Shown: positions 1 through 6,215 of the stretch, one piece after another
Numbering within the stretch: the stretch's first letter is position 1
Layout of the letters: each line of letters begins with the position of its first letter
Source: CAZGYE01 sp964530165
GTDB taxonomy: Bacteria > Planctomycetota > Planctomycetia > Planctomycetales > Planctomycetaceae
Length of the DNA: 10,090 nucleotides
Assembly (NCBI GenBank): GCA_964530165.1
Contig: CAZGYE010000220.1
Location: forward strand, 1 to 10,090
Direction: 5' to 3'
Notes under the pieces: generated by a model
Databases searched by the model: none
Told to the model about the DNA's origin: nothing
The model's input: only the letters and a program-made list of their open reading frames with translations
Position numbers and translations under genes: made by a program

Positions 1-140
1 CGCCCGCACCACTATTCTCCCAAATTTCCCACCTACTTTCGAGACGCACACACCTCCGGCACGTTCCACAATGGTCTGACTTGCTTCGTCGCTCGGACAA
101 CCCTATTGTTGAAATATTCCACATCGGTTTCCAGAGCCAG

Positions 141-145
141 AGGAG
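141..145 (+). promoter_or_regulatory. Ribosome-binding site AGGAG that decides the GTG start of the propeller gene
   Basis: AGGAG ends 8 nt before GTG154. The in-frame alternatives are TTG106, with no SD, TTG157 at 11 nt, ATG172 at 26 nt and ATG196, with only a weak AAAGG. The other complete genes here also have purine-rich SD sequences, at 5-12 nt, which favours GTG154. The cost is a fairly long, basic n-region before the signal-peptide core. Confidence 0.5.
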
Positions 146-153
146 AATCCATT

Positions 154-3100
154 GTGTTGACAGGCACACTCATGGCGACAAAGGTGCGAAACAAGATGCG
201 AGTCAGCCGATGGGTTCTCTGTGCAGCAGTCTGTATGATTGCCACAGAGAGGCTCTGCGCAGATGAGGCTGGCCGTGGTTCGTCTGCCGAAAAGTTGGCC
301 CAGGAGATCTTGGCGGCGACCGGCGTCCAGGGCGGATTGATCGTCCACTTGGGCTGCGGCGACGGAAAGCTGACAGCCGCGTTGCACGTGGGTGAGGGCT
401 GCCTGGTCCAGGGACTCGACAGCGACCCGGCAAAAGTTGCCACGGCCCGCAAGCACATCCAATCGCGGGGCCTTTACGGGAAAGTATCGGCCGACCGGCT
501 CAGTGGGACGCGATTGCCCTACATCGACAATCTGGTCAACCTGATCGTGGCTGAAGATCTCGGTACTGTGTCGATGGAAGAAGTGATGCGGGCCTTGTGC
601 CCGAACGGCGTGGCCTACGTCAAGAAGAACGGACAGTGGACCAAGACTGTCAAGCCGCGTCCGAAGGAGATCGACCAGTGGACGCACTACCTGCACGACG
701 CGTCGAACAACGCCGTGGCGCACGATGCGGTCGTCGGTCCGCCGCGCCACATGCAGTGGGTGGGCGGCCCAAGGTACTCGCGCCACCACGATCGCATGTC
801 CAGCGTCAGCGCGGTGGTCTCAGCCGGCGGTCGGGTGTTCTACATTTTTGACGAGGCGTTGCCCATCTCGATCTTAGCTCCTCCGAAATGGGCCTTGATC
901 GCCCGCGACGCTTTCAACGGGACGATCCTGTGGAAGCGGAAGATCGACAAGTGGTACACGCACTTGTGGCCGCTCAAGAGTGGCCCGGCGCAATTGCCCC
1001 GCCGCCTGGTCGCCGCCGACGAGCGTGTCTACGTCACGCTCAGCCTCGACGGACCGCTTCTGGCGCTCGATGCGGCCACAGGTGAGACGGTCAGAACGGT
1101 TGAGGGGACCGGGGCCACCGAGGAGGCCATCCTCTCCGACGGCGTCCTGTTTCTGCTCGTTAACAAGAATGCGAAAGAGACCGACCTCGACGGCTCTAAG
1201 AAAATGAGACGCGGATACGGGGCCAAATTCTGGGACGAAACGGCCAGAGAGGTCATGGCCGTCCGTGCCGACAGCGGAGAGGTCCTGTGGACCACCCAGC
1301 GGAGGGTCCTGCCCGGGACTCTGGCGGCCGACCCTCAGCGCGTCGTCTTTCACGACGGCCAGAGCGTCGTCTGTATCGACCGCGACACGGGCAAGGAAGT
1401 CTGGCGGTCCGATCCCGTTCCGCGAAGCAAAGAAATCCGCTCGTTTTATTTGCCGACGTTGGTGTTGTACGAAGACGTAGTTCTCTTCTCAGGCGGTGAA
1501 ACCGCGGGCATGCAAACGGGGTCCTGGTACACCAGCGGCGAGGACACCATGACGGCCCTGTCGGCAAAGACCGGAAAGGTGTTGTGGAGCGCCTATCATC
1601 CGCCGTCGGGTTACCGATCACCGGAGGACCTGTTCGTCGTGAACGGACTCGTGTGGACGGGGGAGACGACCAGCGGCAGGGCCGAGGGCGTGTTCACCGG
1701 CCGCGATCCGCATACGGGCAAGGTGAAAATCGAGTTCTCGCCCGACGTCAAGACCTACTGGTTCCATCACCGTTGCTATCGCGGCAAAGCGACGGACAAC
1801 TACCTGTTGACGTCGCGGGCCGGAATTGAGTTCCTCGACATCCGCAAGAAGCACTGGATTCCACATCACTGGGTCCGAGGCGCCTGTTCATACGGCATCA
1901 TGCCTGCCAACGGCCTCATCTATGCGCCGCAGCATCCGTGTGCGTGCTACCTGGAAGCGAAGATGTACGGCTTCAACGCTTTGGCGCCGGCGAGAAAAGC
2001 CCAAAGCCCAAAGCCCAAAGCGGAAGATACTCCGCGCCTCGAACGCGGCTCGGCATACTCTCAAATCACGAATCCAAAATCCGAAATCCAAAATTCCGAC
2101 GACTGGCCCACTTACCGCCACGACGCCGAACGCAGCGGCCGCGCGAGCACGTCCGTCCCCATGAAGCTCAAGACCGCTTGGCAGACCGACATCGGCGGAA
2201 GGCTGACAAGCCCTGTGATCGCTGCAGGCAAGGTCTTCGTGGCTTCGGTGGATGCACACACCGTTCATGCAATCGACGCCGCCTCGGGCAAGCGGCTGTG
2301 GCATTACACGACCGGCGGCCGGGTTGACTCGCCGCCGACCATCTACCAAGGCCTGGTTCTCTTCGGCTCTGCCGACGGCTACGTGTATGCCCTGCGTGCC
2401 GAGGACGGCGAGCTTGCTTGGCGCTTCCGCGCGGCCCCGATGGATCAGCGCCTGATGGCCTTCGAGCAAGTGGAGTCTGTTTGGCCCGTCCCCGGCAGCG
2501 TGCTCGTTCAGGACGGCGTTCTGTATTGCGTCGCCGGCAGGTCGATGTTCGTGGACGGCGGCCTGCGTCTCTTGCGGCTCGACCCGAAAACGGGCCGTGT
2601 GCTCTCGGAAACCGTCCTCGACGACCGCGATCCGGAGACGGGCAAGGGACTTCAGGCGTACGTGAGCTGGCTCAACATGCCTGTGGCCTTGCCGGACATT
2701 CTGTCGAGCGACGGCCGACTCGTCTACATGCGTTCGCAGCCCTTCCATCTCGACGGGACGCGATTGCCGCTGGAGGCGTTCCCGAGCGCACCCGACGCGG
2801 ATCGCGGCGCGCCGCCGGCCACGCAGCGAGCCGATCACGCGCACCTGTTCTGTCCCACCGGCTTCCGCGACGATACCTGGTGGCACCGCACCTACTGGCT
2901 GTTCGGCAGCAGGTTCATCAGCGGCTGGTGCGGCTATTACCGGGCCGGCAAGGTTGCACCGGCGGGGCGGATCCTGGTGTTCGACGACTCGAAGGTGTAC
3001 GGATTCGGTCGCAAGCCGAAATACTACCGGTGGACCACCCCAATCGAGCATCACCTGTTCGCCGCGGACAAGCTGCAGCCTGCTGCGAGCAGAAGGGCCG

Positions 3101-4113
3101 CTGCGACCCCGCGAGAATCACTGGTTCGCGTCGCCAAGTCCAAGAGTCTCAACCCCGTGGGCAGTCCGCTGACCGTCGAGGCGTGGGTGAAAGCCGATCA
3201 GCCAAGCGGCGTCATCCTCGCGCGGGGTGGCGGCGCCCAAGGCTACACGCTTTACCTGCAGGGCGGACGCCCATATTTCGCCGTCCGCGTCGGCGAGACG
3301 CTGACTTCCGTTTCGGCTAAGCAGAAGGTTGTTGGCCAGTGGGTCCACGTTGTAGGCGTGTTGACGGCTGAGAAAGAGCTACAGATCTCTGTGGACGGTA
3401 AGCTTGCGGCGTCGGCAAAGGCGTCCAGGCTCATCGCGGCAGACCCGCAGGAGGCAATGGAGATCGGCGCCGATGACGGCAGTCACGTCGCCGCCTACAA
3501 AGGTCAGTCGGGCTTCACCGGCCTCATCGACGAAGTCAGGCTCTACCATCGAGCGCTGAGCAACGCCGAGATCGAGATGCACGCCGCGCATCCCGACCAC
3601 GCAGACACGGACAGCGCGGGCCTGGTTCTGGCCTACTCCTTCGACAAGGCCGGCGCGACGGATGCATCGGGCAACGAGAACCACGGCAAGGTCGATGGCG
3701 CTGTGCCCGCCGAGGGAAAGATCGGTCAAGCCCTGAAGTTCACCGGCGGGCCTAAGCGGACGCCCGGGTTCATGGTGGCCTATCACTGGACGAAGGACTT
3801 GCCACTTTTCGCCCGGGCGATGGTTCTCGCCGACGGGACGCTGTTCATCGCCGGGCCTCCCGACTTGATCGATGAAGACCAAGTATTCCAACAGATCGAC
3901 GACCCGAAAATGAAGTCGCGCATCGCCCAGCAGGCGGCCGCCTTTGAAGGCAAGCAGGGCGCCCTGCTGTGGGCGGTTTCGGCATCCAGCGGAGAGAAGC
4001 TGGCCGAGTATCACCTCGACGCACCGCCCGTCTTCGATGGGCTAGCCGCGGCCGCCGGACGGCTTCACCTGACCACAACCGACGGCAAGGTGCTTTGCTT
4101 GGTGGGACAGTAG
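154..4113 (+). CDS. Exported multidomain protein: methyltransferase-like domain, two PQQ-type beta-propeller modules and a LamG-like insert
   Basis: Large uncharacterised protein (1319 residues from GTG154), probably exported. The N-terminus has a hydrophobic core (WVLCAAVCMIA) ending near LCA-DEAG. Residues about 45-165 resemble a class I SAM methyltransferase: HLGCGDGK at 65-72 matches the glycine-rich motif and GLDSD at 87-91 the acidic end of strand 2. PRPKEIDQWTHYLHD (168-182) leads into a first propeller with repeats of the form A-x-D-x-x-TG-x-x-LW. A linker at about 613-650 holds heptamer repeats. WPTYRHD (651-657) opens a second PQQ-like propeller, with HRTYWLFG (911) and PAGRILVFDD (936). 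A LamG-like region (989-1199) interrupts it before the final blade. I recall this architecture as widespread in planctomycetes. PQQ binding and methyl transfer are both unproven, and a structural or glycan-binding role is equally possible. GTG154 is chosen because AGGAG lies 8 nt upstream; ATG172 and ATG196 lack a good Shine-Dalgarno. A 522-base gap follows. Confidence 0.85.
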   Translation: MLTGTLMATKVRNKMRVSRWVLCAAVCMIATERLCADEAGRGSSAEKLAQEILAATGVQGGLIVHLGCGDGKLTAALHVGEGCLVQGLDSDPAKVATARKHIQSRGLYGKVSADRLSGTRLPYIDNLVNLIVAEDLGTVSMEEVMRALCPNGVAYVKKNGQWTKTVKPRPKEIDQWTHYLHDASNNAVAHDAVVGPPRHMQWVGGPRYSRHHDRMSSVSAVVSAGGRVFYIFDEALPISILAPPKWALIARDAFNGTILWKRKIDKWYTHLWPLKSGPAQLPRRLVAADERVYVTLSLDGPLLALDAATGETVRTVEGTGATEEAILSDGVLFLLVNKNAKETDLDGSKKMRRGYGAKFWDETAREVMAVRADSGEVLWTTQRRVLPGTLAADPQRVVFHDGQSVVCIDRDTGKEVWRSDPVPRSKEIRSFYLPTLVLYEDVVLFSGGETAGMQTGSWYTSGEDTMTALSAKTGKVLWSAYHPPSGYRSPEDLFVVNGLVWTGETTSGRAEGVFTGRDPHTGKVKIEFSPDVKTYWFHHRCYRGKATDNYLLTSRAGIEFLDIRKKHWIPHHWVRGACSYGIMPANGLIYAPQHPCACYLEAKMYGFNALAPARKAQSPKPKAEDTPRLERGSAYSQITNPKSEIQNSDDWPTYRHDAERSGRASTSVPMKLKTAWQTDIGGRLTSPVIAAGKVFVASVDAHTVHAIDAASGKRLWHYTTGGRVDSPPTIYQGLVLFGSADGYVYALRAEDGELAWRFRAAPMDQRLMAFEQVESVWPVPGSVLVQDGVLYCVAGRSMFVDGGLRLLRLDPKTGRVLSETVLDDRDPETGKGLQAYVSWLNMPVALPDILSSDGRLVYMRSQPFHLDGTRLPLEAFPSAPDADRGAPPATQRADHAHLFCPTGFRDDTWWHRTYWLFGSRFISGWCGYYRAGKVAPAGRILVFDDSKVYGFGRKPKYYRWTTPIEHHLFAADKLQPAASRRAAATPRESLVRVAKSKSLNPVGSPLTVEAWVKADQPSGVILARGGGAQGYTLYLQGGRPYFAVRVGETLTSVSAKQKVVGQWVHVVGVLTAEKELQISVDGKLAASAKASRLIAADPQEAMEIGADDGSHVAAYKGQSGFTGLIDEVRLYHRALSNAEIEMHAAHPDHADTDSAGLVLAYSFDKAGATDASGNENHGKVDGAVPAEGKIGQALKFTGGPKRTPGFMVAYHWTKDLPLFARAMVLADGTLFIAGPPDLIDEDQVFQQIDDPKMKSRIAQQAAAFEGKQGALLWAVSASSGEKLAEYHLDAPPVFDGLAAAAGRLHLTTTDGKVLCLVGQ
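1999..2019 (+). repeat. Heptamer tandem array GCCCAAA x3, inside the coding sequence
   Basis: Three perfect copies of GCCCAAA at 1999-2005, 2006-2012 and 2013-2019, followed by a degenerate GCGGAAG. Three heptamers make 21 bases, exactly seven codons, so the frame is kept. They encode a Lys/Pro/Ser-rich stretch (AQSPKPKAED) in the linker between the two propeller modules. The unit shares CCAAA with the second array 52 bases downstream. Confidence 0.9.
2072..2099 (+). repeat. Second heptamer array, ATCCAAA type, inside the coding sequence
   Basis: Units are ATCCAAA (2072-2078), ATCCGAA (2079-2085), ATCCAAA (2086-2092) and a degenerate ATTCCGA (2093-2099). The stretch is AT-rich compared with the surrounding GC-rich gene. 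It encodes an Asn/Lys/Ser/Gln-rich segment (ITNPKSEIQNS) just before the WPTYRHD motif that opens the second propeller. Together with the first array the units fit RYCCAAA, differing by two transitions. Confidence 0.85.
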
Positions 4114-4232
4114 AGCAAACAGCCCGACGCAGAGAGATCCCATCGAGCGGGGCTCATCCCAGCGAGCGGGGTCAGTCATGCCCCGGTCAACCTCTGTTCG
4201 ACCACACATCCAATAGTCACCGCGACGAACCA

Positions 4233-4248
4233 GCGGGTTGACACCCGC
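4233..4248. repeat. REP-like palindrome (GCGGGT-TGAC-ACCCGC)
   Basis: A perfect 6-bp inverted repeat with a 4-nt loop, followed by CGCTCGCC and preceded by GCGACGAACCA. It sits in the middle of the intergenic gap. Similar GC-rich palindromes with CGGGTG and GCTCGC blocks are, as I recall, dispersed between genes of planctomycetes. Only one copy lies in this window, so dispersal cannot be shown here. Confidence 0.35.
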
Positions 4249-4577
4249 CGCTCGCCTGTCATCTCGTTGCTTCCTCGACGATTTCAATCTCCGCATCCGT
4301 ATGTATCATTAGACAACTCAACGTTCAGTCAGCCCCCCGTTCGCCAGGTTGTTGGTCAACGATGAATTCCACATTCTGATCGCAGATCTCGCATGGTTGC
4401 GTTCGGTCATCGAAAAGTGCCGACGAATGACTGCCGTCGTGTGGTCGTGGCCACGTTGGGTTTCGGCTTTTGCTCTGCTTTGGTTGTGGTGGCATTGTGC
4501 AACTCATCATAATATGCCTCCAGCAACATCACGAATCATCGTGGCGGGATGTTTTGATCGATGGAGCCGAAAACCAC

Positions 4578-4620
4578 TGTTTGACCAAGTTTTGGACTCA
4601 AGCGCGACGCGCGTCAAACA
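4578..4620. promoter_or_regulatory. Inverted repeat abutting the ribosome-binding site of the GH43/GH32-like gene
   Basis: Outer arms TGTTTGAC (4578-4585) and GTCAAACA (4613-4620) are perfect 8-bp complements separated by 27 nt. Inside lies an 11-bp palindrome, GCGCG-A-CGCGC (4602-4612). The right arm ends one base before the SD AAAGGAG (4621-4627). It could be an mRNA leader hairpin that controls access to the SD, or an operator. There is no T-tract to make it a terminator. Confidence 0.4.
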
Positions 4621-4635
4621 AAAGGAGATGACAAG

Positions 4636-6039
4636 ATGAAAAACTCTCGAGCAGCGATCGCCGGCATCATTATGGCATGCGGCATTGCGCAAGTCACATC
4701 CGCCGCTGAGCCGATCGACATTGACTCGCGGCTCGAGCTGTTCGTCGATCACTACTTGATTGACCAGTTGACCGGCGACGCGAAACTGCAACTGCACAAA
4801 CCGGCGCCTCAGGAAGTCGTGCTGGTGACCGACAAGCCGTGGGAAGGCAACACCTGCGCCTACTACACCATCTTTCAAGACGGCGACCTGTATCGCATGT
4901 ACTACCGTGGCTCGCATTACGATGAGAAGACGCGGCGGGCGACGCACCAGCAAGTGACCTGCTACGCCGAGAGCAAGGATGGCATCCACTGGACCAAGCC
5001 GGAACTGGGCCTCTTCGAGTTTAAGGGTTCGAAGAACAACAACATCGTGTGGGACGGCATCGGCACGCATTGCTTCACGCCGTTTCAGGACGCGAACCCC
5101 AACTGCTCGCCGGAGGCCCGTTACAAGGCCATTGGGCGCGGCCGGCCGCGGGGCAAGAAGGGGCTGTATGCGTTTCAGTCGCCGGACGGCATTCACTGGT
5201 CGCTGATGAAAGATGGGCCGGTCATCACGCTCGGCGCTTTCGACTCGCAGAACCTGGCCTTCTGGGACCCGCACGCGAAACTGTACCGCGAGTTTCATCG
5301 CACCTTCAGCGAGGGCGTCCGCGCCATCATGACGGGCACGTCCCAGGACTTCCTGCAGTGGACCAAGCCGGTCCTGCTCGAGTATCCCGGCGCGCCGAAG
5401 GAGCATCTGTATACAAACGCCGTTCGCTGCTACGAACGCGCGCCGCACATCCTGATCGGTTTTCCCACGCGCTACCTGCCCAAACAGGGCAGCCGGGTGG
5501 AGCCGATCTTCATGGCCAGCCGCGACGGACGCACGTTTCATCGCTGGACGGAAGCGTTGATCTCGGAAGACGCACCCGAAGACCGCGGCGGCAACCGCAG
5601 CAATTACATGACTTGGGGCCTGGTCAAGTTGCCCGACGACGATCGGCAGTATTCCGTCTACGCCACCGAGGCGTATTACACGGGCCCGGACAGCCGCGTG
5701 CGCCGGTTCACGTTTCGCGTGGACGGCTTCGTGTCGGTGCGGGCGGCGGCCGTCGGCGGCGAATTGCTGACAAAGCCGCTGAAGTTTACCGGGAAGCGAC
5801 TCGTGACGAACTTCGCCACATCGCCCGAGGGCAGCATGCGAATTGAGATTCAGGACGCCGACGGCAAGCCGATCGACGGTTTCAAACTGGACGACTGCCC
5901 GGCGATCCGCGGCGACGCCATCGAACAAACGGTCGCCTGGAAAAACGGAAACGATGTGAGCCAACTGGCCGGCAAACCGATCCGACTTCGTATCCAGTTG
6001 AAGTCGGCCGATTTGTATGCACTTCGTTTTGACAAATAG
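4636..6039 (+). CDS. Exported GH43/GH32-like five-bladed propeller protein, putative glycoside hydrolase
   Basis: Predicted exported protein of 467 residues. A signal peptide covers about residues 1-23 (hydrophobic IAGIIMACGIA, then TSA-AEP). The mature start, IDSRLELFVDHYLID, opens a fold rich in short aromatic strands with repeated blade motifs: YYTIFQDGDLYRMYYRG, SKDGIHWTKPELGLFEF, SPDGIHWSLM, SQNLAFWDP and ASRDGRTFHRW. This DG-x-x-W pattern is typical of five-bladed GH43/GH32-type propellers. The last ~110 residues (from about LTKPLKFTG) look like a beta-sandwich, comparable to the C-terminal module of GH32 enzymes. I recall close relatives as common hypothetical proteins in planctomycetes. 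Catalytic acids cannot be assigned with certainty, so hydrolysis is inference and a pure glycan-binding role is possible. Start: SD AAAGGAG (4621-4627) is 8 nt before the ATG. The Tat oxidoreductase gene follows 176 bases downstream on the same strand. Confidence 0.85.
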   Translation: MKNSRAAIAGIIMACGIAQVTSAAEPIDIDSRLELFVDHYLIDQLTGDAKLQLHKPAPQEVVLVTDKPWEGNTCAYYTIFQDGDLYRMYYRGSHYDEKTRRATHQQVTCYAESKDGIHWTKPELGLFEFKGSKNNNIVWDGIGTHCFTPFQDANPNCSPEARYKAIGRGRPRGKKGLYAFQSPDGIHWSLMKDGPVITLGAFDSQNLAFWDPHAKLYREFHRTFSEGVRAIMTGTSQDFLQWTKPVLLEYPGAPKEHLYTNAVRCYERAPHILIGFPTRYLPKQGSRVEPIFMASRDGRTFHRWTEALISEDAPEDRGGNRSNYMTWGLVKLPDDDRQYSVYATEAYYTGPDSRVRRFTFRVDGFVSVRAAAVGGELLTKPLKFTGKRLVTNFATSPEGSMRIEIQDADGKPIDGFKLDDCPAIRGDAIEQTVAWKNGNDVSQLAGKPIRLRIQLKSADLYALRFDK

Positions 6040-6097
6040 TCCCGTACTGTGACGTGGTTCGTACTGTTCACCGCAGAAGACCGTCGGGGCGCGAAAC

Positions 6098-6127
6098 TTG
6101 GTAAATGGGATCAGATTTGTGTAATAT
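6098..6127 (+). promoter_or_regulatory. Possible sigma70-like promoter before the Tat oxidoreductase gene
   Basis: TTGGTA (6098-6103), an 18-bp spacer, then TAATAT (6122-6127) with a TG shortly upstream. It is in an otherwise gene-free 176-base gap, about 90 bases before the ATG. The match to consensus is partial and planctomycete promoters are poorly known, so this is only a candidate. Confidence 0.25.
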
Positions 6128-6215
6128 GGAGACACACCCAGCGGAGAGCCGTGCTTCGAGAATCCCGAATGCCGGCGGCGACCTCACGACCCGTCAACCC
6201 ACAGGAGTTGTAGCC

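Larger units (their letters stand above)
4114..4635. other. 522-base gap with no convincing gene; short palindromes and direct repeats
   Basis: The open frames here have biased, low-complexity composition, no recognisable motif and no good start context, so I call no gene. The gap holds a 9-bp direct repeat (CGAGCGGGG at 4144-4152 and 4163-4171), a CGGGG/CCCCG hairpin (4167-4185), a GCGGGT/ACCCGC hairpin (4233-4248), a CACGA/TCGTG hairpin (4530-4543) and a long inverted repeat next to the following gene's SD. No hairpin is followed by a T-tract, so I cannot point to an intrinsic terminator for the propeller gene. Confidence 0.6.

Noticed and set aside
81..109. Possible promoter TTGCTT-17-TATTGT before the propeller gene
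   Set aside because: Only three of six and four of six consensus bases match; too weak to annotate.
1999..2099. A CRISPR array or a transposon end at the heptamer repeats
   Set aside because: Units are 7 bases without spacers, no cas genes are near, there are no terminal inverted repeats, and the reading frame runs straight through.
1888..3054. A 388-codon minus-strand frame antisense to the propeller gene
   Set aside because: Composition is Arg/Ala/Val biased, with no motif; the plus strand carries clear PQQ-type repeats throughout.
4484..4513. Possible promoter TTGTGG-18-CATAAT before the GH43/GH32-like gene
   Set aside because: The -10 is fair but the -35 is poor and the gap holds many chance matches.
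4349..4639. A 96-codon plus-strand frame with a Trp-rich hydrophobic stretch in the gene-free gap
   Set aside because: No SD before its start, no recognisable family, and it overlaps the next gene's SD and start. The hydrophobic part (WVSAFALLWLWWH) is tempting as a membrane segment but has no support.
4507..6135. A 542-codon open frame on the minus strand, covering the whole GH43/GH32-like gene
   Set aside because: Its translation is rich in Arg, Val and Ala with no recognisable domain, while the opposite strand has a signal peptide, SD and clear blade motifs. It is a by-product of GC-rich codon use.
6105..6215. A 37-residue upstream extension of the Tat oxidoreductase
   Set aside because: ATG6216 has a good SD at 8 nt and begins a textbook Tat signal, which must be at the N-terminus; the extension would bury it.
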